12,418 nucleotides of DNA. Origin: Baffinella frigidus. Taxonomy: Eukaryota; Cryptophyceae; Cryptomonadales; Baffinellaceae. Location of the stretch: the NCBI GenBank assembly GCA_026770585.1, contig MU646553.1:491740-504157 (forward strand). The letters run 5' to 3'. This document shows positions 5,750-12,332 of the stretch, one piece after another; the first letter of the stretch is position 1, and every line of letters begins with the position of its first letter. The translations under genes were made by a program, and so were the position numbers. A model generated the notes under the pieces. It did no database searches. It had not been told where the DNA came from and saw only the letters and a program-made list of their open reading frames with translations.

Positions 5750-6480
5750 TACGGCCAGTCCTTTAGATCCTTGAAGTTCTTCGAACTTTAACCATAGGCG
5801 GACACTGGAACTGTTTTTGCTCCCAACATAGGCGGACACTGGAACCGGTTCTTCGAGGCAAGCCTTTAGGTCCCTTGTGTTCTGTTTTACTCCCACCATA
5901 GGCGGACACCGACACTTGAACTGCAAAAAGGCCATGCTTTCGTTTGGATCACATCAGGCCCCCGGTGCAGAAGGATCGCGGTAGATCTTTCAGGAACCGA
6001 ATAGGTCCTTTCTAAAGGTTCTTGCAACTCCCACCATAGGCGGACACCGGAACTTCTGGAAGAACTGAACCACTCCAGGCCCTTGGGTGGGGTATTCCGT
6101 GCTCGTTCTTGGAGCCGTTTGCTCGTTCTTGGAGCCGTTTTTTGTGCTAAAAATTGACTTTTGAGAAAGTTTTCCCATCAAAAATTACTTGTGAATCACC
6201 CCCCCTCCAGCAAAATAGGCAGACACTGGAACCGGTTGTTTGAGCTTTCAAGGCAAGTTCGAATTGGAAGCGGATTCCCCCATCCTTGAGGTCCTTGAGG
6301 TTGTTCGAGCTCCCAACATAGGCGGACACCGGAACTTGTTCTGTAGAAAGGCCGTGCTTCATTTCGGATCACATCAAGCCCCCCTGTGCAAAGGATCGCA
6401 GAACCTGTGGTCCTTTAGGTCCTTTAGGTTCTAATTTCGCCCAACATACGCCAACGACACGCCGTTCCGTAGAAGGGGCC
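5750..6480. repeat. Tandem diverged repeat units with CATAGGCGGACAC core
   Basis: The core CCCAMCATAGGCGGACAC plus CGGAAC recurs at about 5791, 5821, 5891, 6030, 6213 (as AATAGGCAGACAC) and 6311. A more diverged version is at 6439. A second landmark, GGATCACATCA(A/G)GCCCCC with GTGCA and AGGATCGC, follows at about 5945 and 6365. Spacing varies from 30 to about 180 bases, so it is an irregular array. The unit also carries GGTCCTTTAGGTTC stretches. Open frames across it are products of the repeat and I do not call them genes. Confidence 0.7.
6101..6140 (+). repeat. Perfect 20-bp tandem repeat
   Basis: GCTCGTTCTTGGAGCCGTTT is present twice without a mismatch, inside the irregular array. Confidence 0.9.
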
Positions 6481-6700
6481 TGCTGAGAAAGCATTTTTGC
6501 TTTCGGATCGCGTTTAGCTCTCCAGTGCAGAGGCTCGTGAAGAAATGATACAGGGTGGCTCTGTTGGGGTGCCTGAGTTGATCCAGAAAATCGCGCTCAT
6601 CACACGCACCGAACCCAAGTCAGCCTTTATGAGGCTCATGGTATCCCATGGTTGAGGTATGGGAGCTCTAACCACGAATACCCCACAAGGTAAGAGGGAT
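6405..6700 (+). repeat. Long direct repeat, copy 1
   Basis: From GTCCTTTAGGTCCTTTAGGT through AAAGCATTTTTGCTTTCGGA and GCAGAGGCTCGTGAAGA to TTTATGAGGCTCATGGTATC, this block of roughly 290 bases matches 7878-8165. The left end belongs to the same family as the preceding tandem units. No gene is supported inside it. Confidence 0.8.
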
Positions 6701-7265
6701 TGTGTGGGGGGGTGAGGTGGAATCAGTCAGACACCAAAAGGAGTGAAAAGAGAGAAAACGTTTTGTGTAGGAGTCTCCTCCGATGTACGGACGGCGAACT
6801 CTAAGGTGTACGTTGTATGTGAGTGTGCAATTATCTTTGGAGACGGTCATCGGAACCTTGTCAAGTGAGGGGTCAAGCCTAATACCTGCGATGTTTGGCA
6901 TCGTTGGGTTCAGCGATCCTTACCCTCATCCATCCTTACCCTCGTCGTTGGATTATGGTAAGGGTGCGTATACCCCACTTAGTCATCCTACAGTATAGGA
7001 GGTAGTTCCGACTTCAGGTCCCACTCAGACCACACTACAAGATACAACTTAGCCCTAAACGGGTCAGCCCGATCGAGTTGTTTTACATAAATGCTGTAAA
7101 GCAGCTCGACCCCTAAAAGCCAGTAAAGCAAAAGGGAGAGAGAAAGGTGGATGTGTAGGGGTTTTCCTCAGGCTGTACAGAATGTAGTTGTGCAAAGACA
7201 CATGGGGAGCGGCTCGTCTCCGTTAGGGCCAACCTAGGTACATAAACTCTTAGCGATTCGCCTCC
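6700..7265. other. Spacer with one strong hairpin
   Basis: I see no gene. At 7073-7109, TCGAGTTGTTTTACA pairs with TGTAAAGCAGCTCGA (15 pairs, two of them G-T) around a 7-base loop. It has no tRNA or known RNA features and may be the tip of an old foldback element. Confidence 0.4.
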
Positions 7266-7530
7266 ACCTACAGTTGCGCGTCAGCACCCTTATGCGACAT
7301 GTGGGCGTCCTCTCAGGCTCATACTTCACCTATCTATGTGACGGTGTACGTGTTCGGCTGTTCTAAAGGACTTGACTAATCGCCGTCTGCTCCTCTCTGT
7401 CAGCCCATCCACATGTGTTAGAGCCCAGTTGCGTCGGTACCCGCCCTCGTCAGCACCCACCCGCGTTAGCACTGTCAAACACCGAACCATTATAGTGCCC
7501 ACCCGCATAAGCGTTCACGTGTGACGTTAG
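7265..7530 (+). repeat. Degenerate 21-bp minisatellite, left block
   Basis: Motifs such as GTCAGCACCCACCCGCGTTAGC and CCCACCCGCATAAGCG recur at roughly 21-base steps, becoming clearer toward 7530. The array resumes at 7640-7715 after the telomere-like tract. Confidence 0.5.
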
Positions 7531-7637
7531 GGGGTTAAGGGTTAGGGGTTAGGGGTTAGGGGTTAGGGGTTAGGGGTGAGTGGTTAGGGGTTAGGGGTAG
7601 GGGATAGGGGATAGGGGTAAGGGGTTAGGGTTAGGGG
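7529..7637 (+). repeat. Interstitial telomere-like tract (TTAGGGG)n
   Basis: Repeated GGTTAGGGG units, with variants GGATAGGGG and GGTGAGTGG, interrupt the 21-bp minisatellite. The unit is one T shorter and one G longer than the terminal repeat, and its G-rich strand points away from the left end. Confidence 0.85.
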
Positions 7638-7715
7638 CAAGTCACACGCGTCAGAGCCAATCCAAACGCGTTAGAGCTCACCCACTCGCATCAATGCCTA
7701 CCCACACGCTTCAGT
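7638..7715 (+). repeat. 21-bp minisatellite, right block
   Basis: CACACGCGTCAGAGCCAAT, CAAACGCGTTAGAGCTCAC, CACTCGCATCAATGCCTAC and CACACGCTTCAGT are successive units of about 21 bases. Confidence 0.65.
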
Positions 7716-7877
7716 TAGTGTTTAGTGGCGGGAAAATCAAGGTTTCCTCAATTGTTAAACGCGACCGCTTTACGCGAGGTGGACAGGTCGGACGAGACGT
7801 GAGGGCTCTAGCAGCCCAGAACCACCCAGAGAGTGGGTGGAGAAAGAACACCTCGTCCACTTCAGGTCCTTTACTAG

Positions 7878-8165
7878 TTTAGTCCTTTAGGTCCTTTAGG
7901 TTTAAATTTCTCCCAACATGGCCCAACGACACGCCCTTCCGTAGAAAGGATCTGCAGAGAAAGCATTTTTGCTTTCGGATCGCATTGAGCTCCTCAGTGC
8001 AGAGGCTCGTGAAGAGGGGATAGTGGGTGGTTCTCTTGGGGTGTTTGGTTGCTTTCAAGTAGGATCGCGCTCGCACACACACCGAGCCCATGTCAGCCTT
8101 TATGAGGCTCATGGTATCCCATGGCTCAAGCATAAGAACTCCAACCAGGGATACCCCGTGTGGGG
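7878..8165 (+). repeat. Long direct repeat, copy 2
   Basis: This matches 6405-6700 along its length (GCCCAACGACACGCC, AAAGCATTTTTGCTTTCGGA, TTTATGAGGCTCATGGTATC, ATACCCC). The offset is about 1.47 kb. Differences are scattered substitutions and small indels, so it is not a recent duplication. Confidence 0.8.
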
Positions 8166-8373
8166 TCCTAAATATAGGCCTACATTAGTCGACCCCCACC
8201 CAAGACCGACCTAGAGTCCTGGATACATGTAAAACCACTTGTGTCCTAGATATCAGAGATGAAATAGGCCTGCAGTTACAAGTTGCGTGCGGGCTCTCAC
8301 GTGACTCTTTACGGGAAGGCCTTACAGTGTACTTGTGCCAGCCTAGCCCCTCTCTTACAAGGCCTGCACAGTG
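8166..8373. other. Spacer without a recognisable gene
   Basis: I see no repeat or gene that I can support. Confidence 0.4.
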
Positions 8374-8500
8374 GGGAATGCATGGTGGCCATGATAGTTT
8401 CGATCCGCAATATAAACGCACATTTCTCTCCGAACACCCCTCACGATCTTTGGCACTGGGGTTTCTACATTTATATTTATTATTTTTTGGACCGACAAAG
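8374..8500 (+). repeat. R-related copy joined to direct repeat copy 1
   Basis: GGGGAATGCATGGTGGCC, followed by GTTTCGATCCGCAATA, resembles R, especially the 1622-1680 copy. It leads into a block (about 8411-8497) from AAACGCACATTTCTCTCC to GGACCGACAAAG that recurs at 8745-8823. Confidence 0.6.
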
Positions 8501-8730
8501 CAATATATCCCTTATCTGCCGAAAAAGGTACGTGATCATTTTTTTTAGCGGGAATCAGGTGTAGGGATTCGAATTTAGCGGAGGGCGGTTTTCCGGGTCT
8601 CATAAATAAGGAATTTCTCGGGTCGTTGAGCACCAACTATTCAATTTGTTCAGCTTAGCGAGCCGGAGGCGGCCTAATTAAAAAATGCCAAAGTTCACAT
8701 TTGAGCCTTTTGTCATCTCAGGATGACGCA
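8501..8730. other. Spacer without a recognisable gene
   Basis: I see no gene. Composition is more AT-rich than its surroundings. Confidence 0.35.
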
Positions 8731-8745
8731 GGCACTTAAGGGATA
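8731..8745 (-). mobile_element. Solo E2 end
   Basis: GGCACTTAAGGGATA matches the E2 terminal repeat seen at 9270-9286. It abuts the second copy of the 8411 repeat, whose left part is missing here. Confidence 0.55.
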
Positions 8746-8825
8746 AACGCACATTTCTCTCCGAACACCCCTCACGATCTTTGGCACTGGGGTTTCTACA
8801 TTTTTTTTGTTGGACCGACAAAGGT
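8745..8825 (+). repeat. Direct repeat, copy 2
   Basis: This is nearly identical to 8411-8497 apart from the length of the T-rich stretch before TGGACCGACAAAG. It begins exactly where the solo E2 end stops, suggesting truncation by that element. Confidence 0.8.
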
Positions 8826-8854
8826 GTTCCTACGACTTGGATCCTGAAAGCTTC

Positions 8855-8914
8855 CCTATTTATCTGCATCTATTTATCTATTTATCTATTTATCTATTTA
8901 TCTATGTATCAATG

Positions 8915-8964
<50 letters not shown>

Positions 8965-8973
8965 ATCTATCTA
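8855..8973 (+). repeat. (TATC/TATT)n tetranucleotide microsatellite
   Basis: TTTATCTA units pass into a pure TATC run of more than ten units and then decay. Confidence 0.95.
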
Positions 8974-9059
8974 ATTATGACTTGAAGCCAGGGATCTTAG
9001 CGCTGCGCAGCGACGTCTTCATGACGTCGTCTGGGTTGAGTTGGAATATGCATTACATG

Positions 9060-9175
9060 TGGTCAGGGGTGAGGGTTCGGAGTTCAGTGTTCGCACGGTT
9101 CAGGGTTCGCACGGTTCAGGATTGAGGGTTAAGGGTTTGGGGTTGAGGGTTTAAGGTTTGGCGTTTGCAAGGGTA
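9060..9175 (+). repeat. Degenerate telomere-like tract
   Basis: GGGTTCGG and GGGTTAAGGGTTTGGGG-type units are mixed with a twice-repeated TTCGCACGGTTCAGG (about 9089-9120). It is an old interstitial telomeric tract, G-rich on the + strand. Confidence 0.6.
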
Positions 9176-9182
9176 TCCGGGC

Positions 9183-9286
9183 TATCCCTTAAGTGACCAA
9201 CGGGTGAATAATCGCCCGTGGAAGCCCTAGGCAGGTCCTAGGGCCCTACGGTAGGGCGTATGAGCCTACTGGTCACTTAAGGGATA
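9183..9286. mobile_element. E2 foldback element, copy 2
   Basis: TATCCCTTAAGTGACCA (9183-9199) is mirrored perfectly by TGGTCACTTAAGGGATA (9270-9286). The outer TA on each side could be a TA target duplication, as in Tc1/mariner-type MITEs. The interior carries TCGCCCGTGGAAGC, shared with the copy at 3815. Confidence 0.85.
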
Positions 9287-9494
9287 AGAAACCAGAACTT
9301 AAGAACACAGACCGGATTTGGATTCCCCGTTTTCTTGATTTAGTTCCAGAGGTTTAACCTATTAGCGTTTAGTCGACCCTGTGGCACCAATTTGAGAAAA
9401 CAGACACCGACCGATGTCGGAGCACCCGTGTTCGTATCCCAGATACATGTACCCTTGTACTGTAGGACCTTAGGGCGATGTGTTTTCTGAATGT
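9287..9494. other. Spacer without a recognisable gene
   Basis: I see nothing that I can support. Confidence 0.4.
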
Positions 9495-9960
9495 CGAGTA
9501 ACCCCTGTATCGCACAAGATGGCAGCCCCAGACTACACTACATGGGCTCTGTGTGTGCACTGAATTTCGAGTAACCCCTGTATCGCACAAGATTTGAGTA
9601 ACCCCTGTATCGCATCCCCACACTCTCACTTCCCGCCACAACGCCGCACCAGAGTCGCGTCCAAACACGTCCTCCTTTTTTTTTGCTCTCTGCATGAGCC
9701 CGCAGCTCTCTGCATGAGCCCGCGGTGGTGGCCAGTAGATGTATCGCGCACGGGCGCACCCCCACACTACATGTTCACGCAGCAACGCCCGGCCGCGCTC
9801 CACTGGCCCGCTGGCAAGCACCATGTTGACTCTTCGGGGATGCCTGCACCCCGCGCGCTCACCGGTGCGCGTGCCACGCCGCGTGGTACATGTCGCAGAC
9901 ACTTGCGAGCAGCCGCTGCTTCAGGGCCAGTAGATGTATCGCACACGATGGCACCCCCAC
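9495..9960 (+). repeat. Five copies of a GTATCGCAC-containing unit
   Basis: GAGTAACCCCTGTATCGCAC occurs at 9495, 9568 and 9595. GCCAGTAGATGTATCGC with CACGGGCGCACCCCCAC or CACGATGGCACCCCCAC follows at 9731 and 9926. Some copies continue into ACTCACNTCCCGCCACA (9625 and 9980), so the full unit is longer. A perfect 19-base tandem (GCTCTCTGCATGAGCCCGC, period 20) lies at 9685-9724. Confidence 0.65.
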
Positions 9961-10247
9961 GCCCCCACACCCCCACACAACACTCACGTCCCGCCACACC
10001 GCCCCCCCGCTCCGCCCCCACAACCCCGCCTATCCCAACTCTGTGACCCCACGGCCCACCCCCCCCTCTCACCACAACTCAGCCGCGCCCCTACCCCGTC
10101 GTCGCACATCACCTCGCACGCCTTCCCCCGCCACCGTCCCGAGTGGGGCAGCTCTCCCCCCTTCCATGTTTGCGGTGAGGACGGCGCCCGCCAAGGCGAG
10201 GGAGGGGGGGGGGGGGCGGAGCTCGGCAGGGGAGGGCAGGGATGGCA
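9950..10247 (+). other. Strongly C-rich tract ending in a G-run
   Basis: The + strand is mostly C and short CAC/CCG steps to about 10150. A run of 13 G lies at 10204-10216, just downstream of the kinase stop codon. Open frames here are low-complexity (Pro/His/Thr-rich or Gly-rich) and I do not call them genes. The region would include the kinase 3' UTR and end; I cannot place a polyadenylation signal. Confidence 0.5.
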
Positions 10248-12325
10248 TTAATACGTGGCTGCGAGCCAGGGGTGGTCGAGGGCTTGTGCCGCCGAGAAGC
10301 GCTTCGAGGGGTTCACCGTCAGCAGCTTGCCTGCCGGGGGGGTGCGTGGACAGTCAGCGCTCTGTCAACGCTTCTCTGCCAGCAGCACCTTCCTCCATCC
10401 GGGTTCATTGTCATGAGCTACACAGTCACCATTCTTCCGCTTGGTGATTCTACAGTGAGCACTCTCTTCCATGGAAGAGCTACCTTGACAGGAAGCAATC
10501 TCTTTTGCCTTGAGCCTAGCTCTGCCTCACTCGGGTTGACTGACTGTTCTCAAGTTGACATGCTGGGCCCGCGTTACGAATCCGTCAACTTTGGAGCAAA
10601 CGAGGGCACGGGCTCACCAAATAGGTGAACCCAAATAGAGCTGGACGGTATCTATCAAGTCGACGGAGAGGGCGCCGTTCATCCTGAGGCGGGTCCGTCA
10701 TAACGCTGACAGACTAATGGTAACGCTCACAGACTATTGGATCGCTCAACTTGCGGGTGGATAGTACCAATGAAGTCGACGAAGAGGGCATCGTCGGTCC
10801 CGAGGCGGTGCTTGAGCGTCGTTTTCTTCGGGAAAATGTACACCAGCGACTTGTCCTCGTCCCCGGCTGCAAACAAGAGATTGTTAGACACAACCCACGC
10901 GAGTGTTGGGCACACCGAAAGCAGCGTTAGACACAGCCGCATCAGTGTCAGACACGCCCATTCGAGTGTAAGACACACAACCGAGGTTGCCTTCTTCGGG
11001 GAAATGTACACCAGCGAATTGTCCTCGTCCCCGGCTGTCAGGGTTTGGGGTTTGGGGTTTGGGGTTTGGGGTTTGGGGTTTGGGGTTTGGGGTTTAGGGT
11101 TTAGGTTTTAGGGTTTAGGGTTTAGGGTTTAGGGTTTGGGGTTTGGTGTTTAGGGTTTAGGGTGTAGGGTTTAGGGTTTAGGGTTTAGGGTTTAGGGTTT
11201 AGGGTAAAGGGTTTAGGGTCCAGGGTTTCGGGCTTCGAGTTTCTGGTTAGGGTCAAGATTTCAGGGTTGACGGTTTAGAGTCGCACCGGCAGGGTTGAGG
11301 GATTCGCACCTCCAGCGAGGCGGGCGTAGAGGATCTTGTGCTTGGTGAAGAAGGTGCGTGTACCGCTACCCCACTCGCGTTGGCCGACTATGCTCAAGTT
11401 GGCATGCTGGGCTCGCGGTACAAATGCGTCAATTTGGGGCGAAAAAGAGCCCGGGCTAACCAGATTGGTGAGACTGAATCAGCCTTTGATAGATAGCTAG
11501 AGGATACCTCCAGCGAGGCGATCGTAGAGGATCTTGTGCTTGGTGAAGAAGCGGTGCGTGTACCGCCCCTGCAGCAGCAGCTCCTCCTCGATATTCCCCA
11601 AGATCCCCTGTTTGGTTTATGGTTTAGGGTTTAGGGTTTAGGGTTTAGGGTTTAGGGTTTAGGGTTTAGGGTTTAGGATTTAGAGTTTAGGGTTTATAAA
11701 CCGGTTTAGGTTTCGGGATTAGGGATTAGGGATTGGGGTTTCGGGCTTAAAGTTAAGGGTTTAGAGTCTAGGGTTTAGGGTTCAGGCTTTGGGGCTCTTG
11801 CAGGTCTTGGATGGATGGAGTGGAGTGATACCACGACGCGTGCGAGGAGGGTGGCGAGAGAGTCGTTCTGGAAGAGGACGCGGCCCGTCCAGAGCTCTGC
11901 GAGGATGCATCCGAGAGACCACATGTCGATCTGCTGGTCGTACGGCAGCCCGAGGATCACCTGCGCCCCGCCCCCAGCATCAGTCACGCTGTCACAATAC
12001 ATCCAAGGTCTGTTTTAGGAAATATGGTCGTAAACGCTCCGGGGGCTCCAGCGGAGTGCTCTTTGAAAACAACCAGCCTACGACTGTTGCTGTTTTCAAG
12101 CAAACGTTTGACACGCGAGGTTGATGATGAGCGTGTGGTGCGCAAGGACACATTCCCCAGGACCCCCTGCCGCCAGACATCACGACCCATCCATCGGTTT
12201 TGATGCACGCATGGGCGGGGGGAGAGGGGAGGCAGGCAGCATACCTCCGGGGCGCGGTAAGAGCGCGACTGCACGTATGAGGTGAGGTGGTCGGTAACGA
12301 AGCACGAGGACCCGAAGTCGATCAC
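10248..12325 (-). CDS. DYRK-family protein kinase, C-lobe (5 exons, 5' end beyond window)
   Basis: A serine/threonine (dual-specificity) kinase of the DYRK group in the CMGC class. Exons on the - strand: 12325-12245, 11960-11832, 11607-11508, 10866-10768, 10330-10248. All introns are GT-AG. Joined length is 492 bases: 163 codons plus TAA. Visible motifs: VIDFGSSCF (DFG magnesium-binding loop, residues 3-5); activation segment HLTSYVQSRSYRAPE, keeping the second Tyr of the DYRK YxY with Thr in place of the first; IDMWSLGCILAEL (helix F Asp at 39); GRYTHRFFTKHKILYDR; FPKKTTLKHRL; and NPSKRFSAAQALDHPWL (helix I Arg at 147) just before the stop. Spacing matches plant-type DYRKs. The ATP-binding lobe and HRD loop must lie right of the window. 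The gene ends about 10 kb from the telomere. Partial exon copies and repeats fill its introns. Confidence 0.93.
10516..10651 (-). mobile_element. E1 element, copy 6, in kinase intron 4
   Basis: On the - strand it starts ATACCGTCCAGCTCTATTTG directly after the decayed exon 4 tail. It contains CTCACC...GGTGAGCCCG, TTGACGGATTCGTAAC and CATGTCAACTTGAG, and ends GAGGCAGAGCTAG. The GT expected at its start has become AT. Confidence 0.7.
10652..10692 (-). pseudogene. Decayed copy of kinase exon 4 tail
   Basis: On the - strand CCCGCCTCAGGATGAACGG followed by GTCGACTTGATAG aligns with CACCGCCTCGGGACCGACG ... GTCGACTTCATTG of exon 4 (10768-10866). The equivalent of the splice donor is AT instead of GT. 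Confidence 0.65.
10870..10985 (-). repeat. 21-bp minisatellite between exon 4 and its head copy
   Basis: Units such as GCGTTAGACACAGCCGCATCA and GTGTCAGACACGCCCATTCGA repeat about five times on the + strand. On the - strand the unit encodes a seven-residue repeat, CLTLxxx, with no stop. Confidence 0.75.
10985..11034 (-). pseudogene. Duplicate of kinase exon 4 head, possibly usable
   Basis: On the - strand an acceptor TGACAG precedes CCGGGGACGAGGACAATTCG, reading GDEDNSLVYISPKKA against GDEDKSLVYIFPKKT in exon 4. The acceptor is preserved and is preceded directly by CCCCAAACCC telomere-like repeats. It is 168 bases (56 codons) from the real exon start and the whole interval is open, so its use would insert 56 residues in frame. 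Confidence 0.7.
11038..11260 (+). repeat. Telomere-like tract in kinase intron 3
   Basis: TTTGGGG units (about 11041-11095) pass into TTTAGGG units (to about 11215), then decay. In the gene's sense this is CCCTAAA/CCCCAAA. Confidence 0.95.
11310..11365 (-). pseudogene. Decayed copy of kinase exon 3 tail
   Basis: On the - strand CGGTACACGCACC, TTCTTCACCAAGCACAAGAT, CCTCTACGCCCGCCTCGCTG, GAG matches exon 3 bases 11565-11508. It has a 2-base deletion that shifts the frame. The downstream GT (GGAG|GTGCGA) is still present. An AG (11367-11366) at the E1 element's end lies directly before it. Confidence 0.8.
11366..11507 (-). mobile_element. E1 element, copy 7, starting at kinase exon 3 donor
   Basis: On the - strand it begins with the real 5' splice site GTATCCTCTAGC. 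It contains GCTGATTCAGTCTCACCA, TAGCCCGGGCTC, TTGACGCATTTGTACCG and CAACTTGAGCATAGTCGGC, and ends GAGTGGGGTAG. It lies exactly between exon 3 and the 56-base copy of the exon 3 tail, making a 142-base GT...AG unit. Confidence 0.8.
11611..11795 (+). repeat. Telomere-like tract filling kinase intron 2
   Basis: A clean TTTAGGG run (about 11625-11675) is flanked by degenerate units. It makes up most of the 224-base intron between exons 2 and 3 (11608-11831). Confidence 0.95.
11961..12244 (-). other. Kinase intron 1 (of those visible)
   Basis: The donor is GAG|GTATGC and the acceptor CGCAG|GTGATC. A hairpin is possible between TTGAAAACA (about 12062) and TGTTTTCAA (about 12091). Unlike the introns on either side it holds no telomere-like repeat. 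Confidence 0.8.
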
Positions 12326-12332
12326 CTAAGAG

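Larger units (their letters stand above)
10331..10767 (-). other. Kinase intron 4 with E1 element and exon 4 relic
   Basis: The donor is ATTG|GTACTATCC and the acceptor CCGGCAG|GCAAGC. Within it are a two-unit tandem of about 20 bases (AACGCTSACAGACTA, near 10702-10740), a decayed copy of the exon 4 tail at 10652-10692, and an E1 element abutting that copy at 10516-10651. The phase (1) is restored correctly into the last exon. Confidence 0.85.

Noticed and set aside
5690-6362. Repeated PPMVGV and VPVSAYVGS peptides on the - strand
   Set aside because: Both peptides come from different frames of the same CATAGGCGGACAC repeat, which shows the repeat is not under coding constraint.
9594-10447. 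Long + strand open frames rich in Pro, His and Thr
   Set aside because: They arise from C-rich low-complexity DNA with no motif, and overlap the kinase 3' end on the other strand, which has strong evidence.
11789-12124. + strand open frame over the kinase exon at 11832-11960
   Set aside because: It is the antisense shadow of a conserved kinase exon.
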